A stretch of 64,000 bases of DNA from Chthoniobacter flavus Ellin428. Its GTDB lineage: Bacteria; Verrucomicrobiota; Verrucomicrobiia; Chthoniobacterales; Chthoniobacteraceae. Where the stretch lies: contig NZ_ABVL01000002.1 in NCBI RefSeq assembly GCF_000173075.1, forward strand, positions 372,001 to 436,000. The letters run 5' to 3'. A model generated the notes under the pieces. It was not told the DNA's origin. It was given only the letters and a program-made list of their open reading frames with translations, and did no database searches. The translations under genes were made by a program, and so were the position numbers. Every line of letters starts with the position of its first letter. Position 1 is the stretch's first letter. Shown in pieces: positions 16,570 through 25,180 of this stretch.

Positions 16570-17871
16570 ATGAACGAAATCTACGATGTCGCGATCATCG
16601 GTGGCGGCCCAGCGGGCAGCACAGCCGCCTGCCTGCTCGCCAGGGCCGGACGCCGCGTCGTGGTGCTCGAGCGCGAGAAATTCCCCCGCTTTCACATCGG
16701 CGAATCCCTTCTCCCCTACAGCATGCCGGTCTTCGATCGCCTCGGCATCCGCGAAGAGCTTGATCGCACCGCCCAGCCCAAGCACGGTGCCGAGCTCATC
16801 ACCGCCTGCGGCACAAGCCACGTCATCTTCCACTTTCGCGACGGTTTCCGCCTCGCGCACCACCGCTCCTATCAGGTCGAGCGCGCTGGGTTTGACAAGC
16901 TGCTCCTCGACAATGCCGCGAAAAGCGGCGCCGAAATCCGCGAGGAAGTCGCCGTGCAGGGAGTCGATTTCGACGATGACGGCGCGACCGTCCGCCTCGC
17001 CGGGCCGGACGCCCCCACCCTGCGCACCCGTTATGTCATCGATGCCAGCGGCCGGCACACCGTCATCGGTGCGCAACAGGGGCTCAAGAAGAGCTACGCC
17101 CATCTCAATAAATTCGCCGTCTTCGCCCATTACGAAAACGTCCGCCGCCCACCCGGCGAGGATGGCTGCACATTGACGCGCATGGTCCGCGCCCGGGACC
17201 GGTGGTTCTGGGTCATCCCGCTCAGCGATACAAAGACCAGCATCGGAATGGTCACCGACACCACGAATTTCAAGCAGTGGAAGATGTCACCCGAGGACGC
17301 GCTGGAACTCGGCTTCCGCGAGCAACCGCATTTCACCGATATCCTCGCCTCTGCGAAGCGTGTGACCCCGGTCTATACCACCGGCGACTACAGCTACCGC
17401 AGCACGCGCCTCGTCGGCCCGCGCTGGATGCTGGCCGGCGATGCCGCCGGCTTCATCGATCCTGTCTTCAGCACCGGCGTCTTCCTGGCCATCGCCTCGG
17501 GTGAACAGGCGGCGGATGCCATCCACATTTCGCTCGATCGTCCGGGAAAAAGGGCGGGCCTTTTCGCGGTCTACGAGAAGCGCTTGAACCGCGTGATGGA
17601 TCTCTATCTACGGTTCGTGAATTCCTGGTATCAGCACGAGTTCATCGAAGTCATCAGCTCGCCGACCCGGCACTTTCAGCTTCCAGAAGCCGTCAACGCC
17701 GTGCTCGCCGGCAATATCAATGGCGGCTTCGCCGTATGGTGGCGCATGCAGCTTTTCTATCTCGTCGTTTTCCTGCAGCGTTTCGCCACGCTCGTGCCCC
17801 GCCTCAGCCTCATTCCCACACCCACGACTTCGACCTCCACCGCCCCAACCGCCTCGACATGCGTTCCCTGA
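16570..17871 (+). CDS. Flavin-dependent halogenase-like oxidoreductase 3
   Basis: A 433-residue FAD enzyme. It starts YDVAIIGGGPAGSTAACLLA (FAD-binding), has EKFPRFHIGESLLPYSMPV, the GES segment typical of halogenase-like proteins, RWFWVIPLSDTKTSIGMV corresponding to WxWxIP, and LAGDAAGFIDPVFSTGVFLA. It is closer to the FADH2-dependent halogenase/alkylhalidase-like group found in xanthomonadin-type clusters than the other two copies. The ATG at 16570 is chosen over an upstream frame start at 16531 because it places the Rossmann strand near the N-terminus. Its end overlaps the DUF3261 lipoprotein gene by 13 bp, so it is translated with the export genes. Confidence 0.83.
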   Translation: MNEIYDVAIIGGGPAGSTAACLLARAGRRVVVLEREKFPRFHIGESLLPYSMPVFDRLGIREELDRTAQPKHGAELITACGTSHVIFHFRDGFRLAHHRSYQVERAGFDKLLLDNAAKSGAEIREEVAVQGVDFDDDGATVRLAGPDAPTLRTRYVIDASGRHTVIGAQQGLKKSYAHLNKFAVFAHYENVRRPPGEDGCTLTRMVRARDRWFWVIPLSDTKTSIGMVTDTTNFKQWKMSPEDALELGFREQPHFTDILASAKRVTPVYTTGDYSYRSTRLVGPRWMLAGDAAGFIDPVFSTGVFLAIASGEQAADAIHISLDRPGKRAGLFAVYEKRLNRVMDLYLRFVNSWYQHEFIEVISSPTRHFQLPEAVNAVLAGNINGGFAVWWRMQLFYLVVFLQRFATLVPRLSLIPTPTTSTSTAPTASTCVP

Positions 17872-18320
17872 TTTTCACCGGCCTCCTTGCGCTGGCTGTG
17901 CTGCTCACCGGCTGCCAGACGCCGCATTCCTTTTCGAAGCCCGATGCCTCGTGGAAGGCGCATATCGGCCAGTTGAAATTCTCCAATCGCAAGCGCACGC
18001 TCATCGGCGACGTGGTGGTGCAACAACGCGGCAAGGATGAGTTCCAGCTCGATTTTATCAAGGGCGGCGGGCTGCCGCTGATGTCCGTGCGCCAGGATGC
18101 CGCGACTTCGCGCGCCGAGGGCATCCTCGTCCACGGCTCCTGGCAGGGCGCGCCCGGCTCGGCTCCACTCCCCCTGCGCCCGTGGCTCAAACTGCGCGAT
18201 TCCTTCGCCCAGCCGAATGCGCCGCACACCCAGGCGAAATACAGCGGCGGCCAGCTCGGCATGTTGTTCGTGGATTTTCCGAACGACAATCAGCGCTTCG
18301 TCTTTCAGTTCAGCCGCTAG
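17859..18320 (+). CDS. DUF3261-type lipoprotein
   Basis: A 153-residue lipoprotein. The signal MRSLIFTGLLALAVLLTGC ends in a lipobox LLTGC, so the mature protein is anchored by its cysteine, probably to the outer membrane. The body (LIGDVVVQQRGKDEFQLDFI, LPLMSVRQDA, LRPWLKLRDSFA) fits the small DUF3261 proteins found beside MMPL and LolA genes in aryl-polyene clusters. These are thought to be the LolB-like receptor that accepts the product from the LolA-like carrier. It overlaps the halogenase-like gene upstream and precedes the second MMPL gene by 18 bp, which supports an export role. Confidence 0.75.
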   Translation: MRSLIFTGLLALAVLLTGCQTPHSFSKPDASWKAHIGQLKFSNRKRTLIGDVVVQQRGKDEFQLDFIKGGGLPLMSVRQDAATSRAEGILVHGSWQGAPGSAPLPLRPWLKLRDSFAQPNAPHTQAKYSGGQLGMLFVDFPNDNQRFVFQFSR

Positions 18321-18338
18321 GGCGCACTCGGTTTGCGC

Positions 18339-20825
18339 ATGAGTTTGGATCGCACGTTCGCCCGCATCGTCACGCACCATCGCCTCGCCCTCGGCCTTGC
18401 CGTGGTCGCGATGCTCATTGCCGCGCTGCTCACCATTCGTTTCCGCGTCCATTTCGCCTCGGACGTGCTCGATCTGCTGCCGCAGCAATTCGAGGCGGTG
18501 AAAGCGTTCAAAGTCTTTGACCGCGAATTCAGCCAGGCGCGTGAGCTCACCATCGGCCTGCTCGACGAGACCGGCCAGGTGGATCTCGACGCGTTCTCCG
18601 AGCATTTTTCCGAGAAGCTTCGTGAGGAACCATGGATCGCCCGCGTGATGGATCGCTCGCCGCTGGAATCGCCCGGCGGACTCGAAGCCGCGCGTGCGCT
18701 CGCCCTGCCGCTGCTGCTCAATCTCGACACGCCGGATTTCGACCAGGCTCTGCACGCCGTGGCCCCGGACGAAATCGCCGCGCGCTTGAAAAAGTTGCAC
18801 GGGGAATTGGAGGCCGGCTCGCCCAAGGCGGAGTTTCAGTTGGATTTCGATCCGCTCGGTCTCGTCGCCCCTGCGCTCAAGCCGCTCGGCAGTTCCTTTT
18901 CCATCGAGCAAACGCGCCCGCTCGCCTCGCCCGATGGCACGCTGCGCATCGTGCTCGCGAAAACGAAGCAGACCGATCTCGGCGCGAAGACCTGCCAGGA
19001 GATCATGGACAAGGTCGAGGATTTCAAAAAGCGCGTGCTGGCCGATTGGAGCGGGCCCGCGCCGAAGATTCTCGTCACCGGCCGCACACCTTACGTCGGT
19101 GAACTCTCCCGCACCATGGGCAGTGATGTCATCTCGACGGTGGTTGGTTCCGTGGTGCTGGTCACCGCGGTGTTCCTCCTCGGTTTTCGCCGCATTCGCC
19201 CGCTCTTTTCCATCATGGTTGTGCTCGCGCTTTGCTGCGTCATCGCCGTGGCACTCGGCGCGCTCGTCTTCCGCGAGCTGAACATGATCACCATCGGCCT
19301 ATGCTCGATCCTCATCGGTCTCGGGGTCGACTTCGGCATGATGCTCTACGCCGTCTACGAGCGCGAACGCGAGACCGGTGGGGACCATGAGGCAGCCATC
19401 GCCGCCGCCATTCGCAGCCAGGGCAAGGGCGTCTTCTTCGGTTCGCTCACCACTGCGGCCGCCTTCCTCTGCTTCCTGCGCAGCCAGTCCACCGGCTTCG
19501 AGCAACTCGGCGTCCTCATCGCTTTTGGCATCCTCTGCGCCGGGCTTTTCATGGCCACGGTTTTCTTCGGCTTCATCGGCGGGAAATTTCGCGTAAAAGG
19601 GGCTGACTGGCTCTGGACCGGTGGCGCCCATTTCGTCCGCTTCGTGCATCGTTCGCCGCGGGCCTTTTTCCTCTGCTTCGCCGCGCTGCTCTGCGGGTGC
19701 GCGGTCTTCGCCTTCCTGCCGATCGGCCGGGTGCAATTCGATGCGAATCCCAGGTCGCTGGAGCCGAAGGACAGCCGCGCGGGCATCGCCTTGCGAACGA
19801 TTCAATCGAAGATGCCCATCGCCGCCGAACCCGTCATCGTCCTGCTCCGCAGCGCCAATGCGGAGCAGTTCCATGACGGCTGGGCAAAACTGCAGGCCTC
19901 GTGGACGAATCTGGTCGCGGAGAAAAAGATCCGCTCGGCCGCCTCGCCCGCCGCGCTCGCCATCTCCCCGGCGCGTCTGTCGGCAAATGCCGCGCGGCTT
20001 CAGTCGATCGACTTTGCCGCCTCGCGCACGGCCCTGACCAACACCATCACCGCCGAGGGACTGAGCGCCGATGCCTTCAAGCCGGCCTTCGCCACGCTCG
20101 ACTCCCTCAAGGCCATCGCCCACGGTGACCGGCAGCGCGCTCGATTGGGCGCCAGGCGCTGCCCGAGGGATTCCACCTGGTGGTTTCGTGCTCGATCGCT
20201 TCTTTTCGCGCGATCCAAATCTCGGCGCCCGCTTACATCACACCAAATCACACGCTCTCCTCCTTCGCGGAAAAGGAGCAGCTTCGGAAAGAGATCGAGT
20301 CCGCGCCAGGTGCCGGTGCTGATTTCCGGGCTGGAGCTACACCCTGCAGGACCTCGTGCCGTTGTTCGAAGGGCAAGCTCACCGAGCTCTCCATCATCAT
20401 GGTGGTCTTCAATGTCCTTCTCCTGCTTTTCCTTTATCGTCGCGCTTTCCCGCTTTTCATTCTCATGCTTAGCCTCGCGCTTTCCATCGCTGCGCTCGTG
20501 ACGACGCTTGAAGCTTTTTGCCATCCCTCTCAATATGTTCAATGTTCTCGCCTTCCCCCTCGTGCTCGGCGTGGGCGTGGACTACGGCATCTACATCGTC
20601 ATCGCCATGCGGCAGGAGGGGCAGCAGGAGAGCAATCTCGCCACCGTGGTGAAGCCCGTGCTGCTCAGCGGACTCTGCACCACTTGCGGTTTCGGTTCCC
20701 TCGCCTTCGCCGCCAATCCCGCCCTGCGCAGCCTCGGCTCCGTGTGTGCCATCGGCGTCGCGTGGTGTCTCTTTGCAACGCTGTGCTTCGTCCTGCCGGC
20801 CTATGCCTGGCGGGGGGCCAAATAG
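18339..20825 (+). pseudogene. MMPL/RND-family exporter 2, frame-disrupted by nine +1 insertions
   Basis: The reading frame from ATG 18339 (TTG 18333 also possible) encodes an MMPL exporter: an N-terminal membrane segment, a periplasmic domain, a first membrane block with ILIGLGVDFGMMLYAVYER, then a second periplasmic domain. Between 20136 and 20509 the protein jumps through all three frames: LDW, ALPEG, TWWF, VLDRFFSRDPNLG, AYITPNHTLSSFAEKEQ, QVPVLISG, WSYTLQDLVPLFE, GKLTELSIIMVV. It returns to the first frame at KLFAIPLNMFNVL and ends with LGVGVDYGIYIVIAM. Each jump needs removal of one base, nine in total, mostly in short runs. The rest is well conserved, so the native gene is probably intact (about 825 residues) and the breaks are sequence errors. 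If real, this exporter is dead. Confidence 0.85.
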
Positions 20826-20831
20826 CCCGGC

Positions 20832-21779
20832 ATGCGCGACTCGCTTTACACCATCGGCGGTTTCAAGCTGGCCTTCATCCTGGCGCGCCTGCTTCCGCGC
20901 TCGGTCAACCGGCGCCTCGCCGGGCGCATCGGCCTCGCGGCTTACGCGCGGAGCCCGGAGGCCCAATCGGCGCTGCATTCCAATCTTCATCTCGTCACCG
21001 GTCAGAATGGCGAAACGCTCGACGCGCTCTGCGCAAAGAACGTCGTCAACTTCAGCCGCATGCTCGCGGATTACTTCATCTGCGCCGGCTCGGATGCCGC
21101 GAAGGAAGCGGCCGCGCTGTTGCGTCACGATAACGGTGAGCAACATCTCACCGCGGCGCGCGCCCCGGGCAAAGGCGTGATCGTGGTCACCGGTCATCTC
21201 GGCCATTGGGAGCTCGGCGGACTCATGCTGGCGCTGCTCGGCTTACCGCTGACCGTCGTCACGCTCGAGGAGCCGAGCTCCGAACTGACCCGCTGGCGCG
21301 AAGCCTGCCGCCGCCAACTCGGCATCAAGACCATCACCGTCGGTCCCACCTATCCCTTCGCCTTCGTGGAAATGATGCAGACCCTGCGGCGCAATGAGCT
21401 CATCGCCATGCTGGTCGACCGTCCGTACGAAGGCAGCGGCGCCTGCGTGGAACTCTTTGGCCACAAGACGGAATTCTCCACCGCCCCCGCCCTGCTCGCC
21501 CACCACACCGGCGCCAGCATCCTTCCCGCCTTTGTCGTCCTCGATGAAGACGGCGGCTACAGCACCATGGCCGAGCCGCCGATCCCGATGGAGACCGAGG
21601 GCGATCCGCACCAGACGCTCCTCAGCAACACCCAACGCATTGCGACTGTCTTCGAAGGCATCATCCGCCGCTACCCGGACCAGTGGTTTAACTATGTCCC
21701 GATCTGGAAGGGACAACAAGCTTCCGAAACCACACCGGCCGTGCCAGATGAGTCGCGCATAGCACCCTCGCCTCCTTAA
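20832..21779 (+). CDS. LpxL/HtrB-type lysophospholipid acyltransferase
   Basis: A 315-residue lauroyl/myristoyl-transferase-like enzyme. The catalytic Hx4E motif is H122-L-G-H-W-E127 (GHLGHWELGG), followed by LIAMLVDRPYEGSG, the family's DxxxGG/R region, and WFNYVPIW near the C-terminus. An N-terminal hydrophobic helix anchors it to the inner membrane. LpxL-like acyltransferases are a regular part of aryl-polyene clusters, where they are proposed to attach the polyene or a fatty acid to the lipid anchor. It starts six bases after the MMPL 2 stop and is followed, after a 315-bp gap with a palindromic repeat, by the second LolA gene. Normal length for the family. Confidence 0.85.
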   Translation: MRDSLYTIGGFKLAFILARLLPRSVNRRLAGRIGLAAYARSPEAQSALHSNLHLVTGQNGETLDALCAKNVVNFSRMLADYFICAGSDAAKEAAALLRHDNGEQHLTAARAPGKGVIVVTGHLGHWELGGLMLALLGLPLTVVTLEEPSSELTRWREACRRQLGIKTITVGPTYPFAFVEMMQTLRRNELIAMLVDRPYEGSGACVELFGHKTEFSTAPALLAHHTGASILPAFVVLDEDGGYSTMAEPPIPMETEGDPHQTLLSNTQRIATVFEGIIRRYPDQWFNYVPIWKGQQASETTPAVPDESRIAPSPP

Positions 21780-21798
21780 CGCCGCGTAGAATTTTTGG

Positions 21799-21863
21799 CC
21801 CGCGAATCACGCAAATAACACGAATGAGGGCAGATCATTCGCGTCATTCGGGTGATTCGCGGG
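21799..21863. repeat. Palindromic repeat (CGAATCAC/GTGATTCG)
   Basis: CCCGCGAATCAC...ACACGAATGA faces TCATTCGCGTCATTCGGGTG and ATTCGCGGG. It sits just after the LpxL-type gene in the 21780-22094 gap and could end transcription. The remaining ~230 bp before the second LolA gene shows no gene and no clear promoter. Confidence 0.6.
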
Positions 21864-22094
21864 TCACTTTCCCTTCCCTGTCTTTTCGCATGTTCGTGGC
21901 TCCCCTTTTGGTGGCGGCTCCGCCGCGCTGGGCCCTCGGTGTTTAAATGAGCCCTGATCCCGGATTTCGGCCTCGTCCATACAAACGTCAATCAGGCCGC
22001 ACACGAATCTTCGGCACTGATTTTCACCTTTTCCACCTTGCTCTCGCGCGTTCTCTCCCGCCCAATGCACGCTCTTCCGCCTCCGCCCACCTTC

Positions 22095-22754
22095 ATGCGC
22101 ACCGCCCTCGCCCTTTGTTTTCTGCTGCTCACGCTTTCCCTCCGGGCCGCTGACCTCACCGCTCCCGAAACGCAGGCGTTGCTGAAAAATCTGCAGGAGC
22201 ATCGCGCCAAATACCCATCGCTCTCCGCGGATTTCGTCGAGGAACGCACCTCCCATCTGCTCAACAAGCCGATCAGCAGCGAGGGTAACATCGCCTTCCA
22301 GGTTCCGAATAAATTCCGCCGCGAAGTGATCGGCAAAAGCCCGAGCATCACGGTGAGCAACGGCCAGAAACTCTGGATCTATTATCCGAATTTCAAGGAA
22401 GCCGAGCTCTACACTCTCGGGCAGAAGGCCTTCTTCGACGATTCCATCGCCGCCCTTACCGCCGGTCTCAATTTCCAGCGTGTGGATCAATACTACAGCG
22501 TGAAAGCCGCGCACGAAGACCACGGTTACCGTCTTTTCCTCACCCCGCGTGGAAGTGGTCTGCGGCGCATGGTCAAGGAACTCACCGTCTGGGTCGACGA
22601 TGAATACAAGATCGATCGCAGTGAGACCATTCTCCCGAAGGGCGACCGCATCGTAACGATCTACAAAAACCAGCGTCCGACCCCGCTCTCCCCAGGCACC
22701 TTCGATTTTACCCCTCCTGCTGACGCGCACATCTCGCAGCCGCTCGGAAAGTAA
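22095..22754 (+). CDS. LolA-like outer-membrane carrier protein 2
   Basis: A 219-residue periplasmic protein. Signal peptide MRTALALCFLLLTLSLRAA, then the LolA-type segments YPSLSADFVEERTSHLL, EGNIAFQVPNKFRREVIG, ITVSNGQKLWIYYPNF and a C-terminal beta region ending FDFTPPADAHISQPLGK. The ATG at 22095 is chosen because it starts the signal peptide; a frame start at 22038 adds 19 residues without such a signal. It closes the plus-strand run halogenase-DUF3261-MMPL-LpxL. It differs strongly in sequence from the LolA-like protein at 3612-4277, so each MMPL exporter has its own carrier. Confidence 0.82.
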   Translation: MRTALALCFLLLTLSLRAADLTAPETQALLKNLQEHRAKYPSLSADFVEERTSHLLNKPISSEGNIAFQVPNKFRREVIGKSPSITVSNGQKLWIYYPNFKEAELYTLGQKAFFDDSIAALTAGLNFQRVDQYYSVKAAHEDHGYRLFLTPRGSGLRRMVKELTVWVDDEYKIDRSETILPKGDRIVTIYKNQRPTPLSPGTFDFTPPADAHISQPLGK

Positions 22755-22775
22755 GCGGAGGCTCGGAGGCGATAT

Positions 22776-22862
22776 TCGGAGGGAGGCGCTCCTGCGCGAT
22801 CCCACTCTGTCTTCCACCTCTGGACCACGAAAATGGGGACGCGCAGGAGCGCATCCCTCCGA
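22776..22862. terminator. Strong inverted repeat between convergent genes, likely bidirectional terminator
   Basis: TCGGAGGGAGGCGCTCCTGC (22776 on) faces GCGCAGGAGCGCATCCCTCC (to 22862) around about 40 nt. It lies between the convergent LolA 2 and glcF genes. No T-run follows, so it may be a REP-type element as well as a terminator. Confidence 0.5.
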
Positions 22863-22886
22863 CGATTTCGCCCTCCTGCTTCGTCC

Positions 22887-24158
22887 TCACCGATTTGCGC
22901 CGTAGGCATCGCGCAAGACCTGCATCGTGTGCCGGATGCGGATCGGAGAACCCAGCTTCGCGAGATGCACCCGCAGTTGGGTGAGACAACCGATGTTGCC
23001 CGAGACGACGACATCGGCGCGGGTCGCGATCACAGCTTGGGCTTTCTTCTTACCGAGCGAAGCCGCGATCTCTGGTTGGTCGATATTGTAGGTACCCGCG
23101 CTGCCGCAGCAGATCTGCGCATCGTGCAATTCGCAAAGCTCCACGCCGGGGATGGCGCGCAACAACTGGCGCGGCTCGCGGCGGACGCCTTGGGCATTGG
23201 CGAGATGACAGGCGTCGTGATAGGCGATCTTCAAAGAGTCAGCATGGTTCGCGGGAAATTCGCGTAATCCCAAGCGCTGCAGAAACACGCTCACATCGAG
23301 CACGCGTTTACGGAACTCCTCAGCCCGCGCTTCCTCCGGGGTGCCGCGCAGGATGAGATGATATTCGTGCATCGCTGAACCACACCCGGCCGCGTTGGTC
23401 AGGATCGCATCCACATTGGATGGAAACGCCGCCAGATTGCGCCGCGCAAAAGCCTGCGCCGAACGCAGATCGCCCGTGTGCCACGCCAGCCCACCGCAGC
23501 ATCCCTGCCCCGCGGGCACGACGACTTCCACTCCATTGCGCGCCAGCACTTCGATCGTCGCGGTGTTGATATCGGGCTCGAGCACCTGCTGCGCGCAACC
23601 GGCCAGCAACGCCACCCGCGCCCGCCGTTCGCCCTGCGCCGGCGTGACCACCGGCCAATGCTGCGCCGGCGGCAGTTCCTCTGGAACCAAATCCAGCATT
23701 GATCGGAACGGCGCGGGCAGCACTCCGACTATTCCTCCCATCTTTCCTATCCTTCCCATCCACGCCGCGAAACGGAACCGCTCCGGAAACGGAATCGTCT
23801 GACCGACGATAAATCGCCGCAGCTTTTCGCCCCACGAGCGCCGCATTCCTGCCTGCATCTGCGCGCGAAACGGCGAGATGAGATCGCGGTAGGGCACGCC
23901 ACTCGGGCAAGCGGGTTCGCAAGCGAGGCATCCCAGGCAGCGATCCACATGCGGCTGCGCGGCTTCGAGCGGCAGCGTGCCTTCGAGCACTTCCTTCATC
24001 AGCACGATACGCCCTCGCGGCGTGTCCATTTCCTGTCCCAGTTCGCGATAGGTCGGGCACGCGGCGAGGCAGAAGCCGCAATGCACGCACGTCTCCACCG
24101 CGTGGGTCATCGGGGCGCCGAGCGGGCCGAGCTTTTCGGTTGGAATCTGGTGCAGCAT
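22887..24158 (-). CDS. glcF: Glycolate oxidase iron-sulfur subunit
   Basis: A 423-residue subunit with two [4Fe-4S] ferredoxin motifs, C24-C27-C30-C34 (CVHCGFCLAACP) and C74-C77-C80-C84 (CLGCLACEPACP), followed by two CCG domains (AGQGCCGG and AQICCGSAG). GlcF passes electrons from the flavin subunits to the membrane quinone pool while glycolate is oxidised to glyoxylate. The ATG at 24158 overlaps the glcE stop in TGATG. A longer frame to 24365 exists, but it lies wholly inside glcE and has no family match. It is the last gene of the aminotransferase-glcDEF operon. Confidence 0.93.
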   Translation of the reverse strand: MLHQIPTEKLGPLGAPMTHAVETCVHCGFCLAACPTYRELGQEMDTPRGRIVLMKEVLEGTLPLEAAQPHVDRCLGCLACEPACPSGVPYRDLISPFRAQMQAGMRRSWGEKLRRFIVGQTIPFPERFRFAAWMGRIGKMGGIVGVLPAPFRSMLDLVPEELPPAQHWPVVTPAQGERRARVALLAGCAQQVLEPDINTATIEVLARNGVEVVVPAGQGCCGGLAWHTGDLRSAQAFARRNLAAFPSNVDAILTNAAGCGSAMHEYHLILRGTPEEARAEEFRKRVLDVSVFLQRLGLREFPANHADSLKIAYHDACHLANAQGVRREPRQLLRAIPGVELCELHDAQICCGSAGTYNIDQPEIAASLGKKKAQAVIATRADVVVSGNIGCLTQLRVHLAKLGSPIRIRHTMQVLRDAYGANR

Positions 24159-25180
24159 CAGTCGTCGAGGGGGGGAAAACGATTCACGGGATCGAGCGCT
24201 TGCTTGACCGCTTGCGCGATAGCTGGCCGCGAACGCACACCGAGCCAGAGGGGCGCCTCGCCGCGGAGCGTGACCCCGGAGAGACCGGCCTTGCACAATC
24301 GTTCGTCCAACTCGCCGGCCTCCCCCGAAACGAAGGCGAAATTTCCGCCGGCGCTCAGATGACAACGCAGGCCCTCCAGTGTCGCGATCTTTGCCGGTGA
24401 CACAGCGACTTTAATCAGCGATGCACCGGGATTCACCCAACGAAATTCACGCAGCGCCGTCCACGGATCCTCCGACACGATCTCGCCTGGCCAGCGGGCG
24501 AAGATTTCCCGGCTGAGCGTTTTCAACGCTGCCTCGGGGCCACACAAACGCGCCAACATGTCCGTTTCTCCCGGAGCAATGTCGAGCGCATCGAATTCGA
24601 AACGTGAATTCGCCGTCTCGCTCAGGATCTGTGAACCGCCGCGCAGTCTGAGCGTGAGCGCGGTTGGCGGACGCGGAAACACCTTGAACGTCATTTCTGC
24701 GAGCACGCCAAAACGCCCCAGGCTGCCGACGAAGAATTTCGGCAAATCGAATCCGGCGGCATTTTTCACCACCTTTCCACCCATGCGCAGGAGACGTCCG
24801 GTACCATCGACAAAGCGGACACCCAAAACGAAATCGCGCAGGCCGCCGTAGCGAAAGCGTCCCGGTCCGCTCACCCCGGCAGCCACCGTCCCGCCCAGAG
24901 TCGCGCCAGCATCGACCAGCATCGGATCGAAGGGCAAATATTGCCCACGCTCGGCCAATGCGTCCGCGATTTCTCCAAGCGGAGTGCCCGCCGCCGCGGT
25001 GAAGGTGAATTCGCTCGGATCGTATTCCTTGATTCCTCGCAAACCCGCCATGGAGATTCGCACCGCCTCCACCTGCGATAGCCGGGGCTTCGTGCCCGCG
25101 CCGACGGCAATCACGCGCGGGGTGGATCGAACAGCTTCAACGAGTTCCTCAGCGGAAGTGGGCGTGAGGACCGTATTCAT
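24158..25180 (-). CDS. glcE: Glycolate oxidase FAD-binding subunit
   Basis: A 340-residue FAD-binding-4 type subunit. The FAD site includes [10 protein letters not shown], the segment [38 protein letters not shown] and [19 protein letters not shown], all typical of GlcE. It forms the GlcDEF complex with its neighbours. Starting ATG at 25180 overlaps the glcD stop by four bases (ATGA), and its own stop overlaps glcF by one base, so the three subunits are translationally coupled. Length is normal for GlcE (about 350). Confidence 0.93.
   Translation of the reverse strand: MNTVLTPTSAEELVEAVRSTPRVIAVGAGTKPRLSQVEAVRISMAGLRGIKEYDPSEFTFTAAAGTPLGEIADALAERGQYLPFDPMLVDAGATLGGTVAAGVSGPGRFRYGGLRDFVLGVRFVDGTGRLLRMGGKVVKNAAGFDLPKFFVGSLGRFGVLAEMTFKVFPRPPTALTLRLRGGSQILSETANSRFEFDALDIAPGETDMLARLCGPEAALKTLSREIFARWPGEIVSEDPWTALREFRWVNPGASLIKVAVSPAKIATLEGLRCHLSAGGNFAFVSGEAGELDERLCKAGLSGVTLRGEAPLWLGVRSRPAIAQAVKQALDPVNRFPPLDD

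Noticed and set aside
18339..20825. Programmed frameshifting in the MMPL 2 gene
   Set aside because: Nine consecutive +1 shifts without slippery motifs or stimulators cannot be translation programming; sequence error or gene decay is far more likely.
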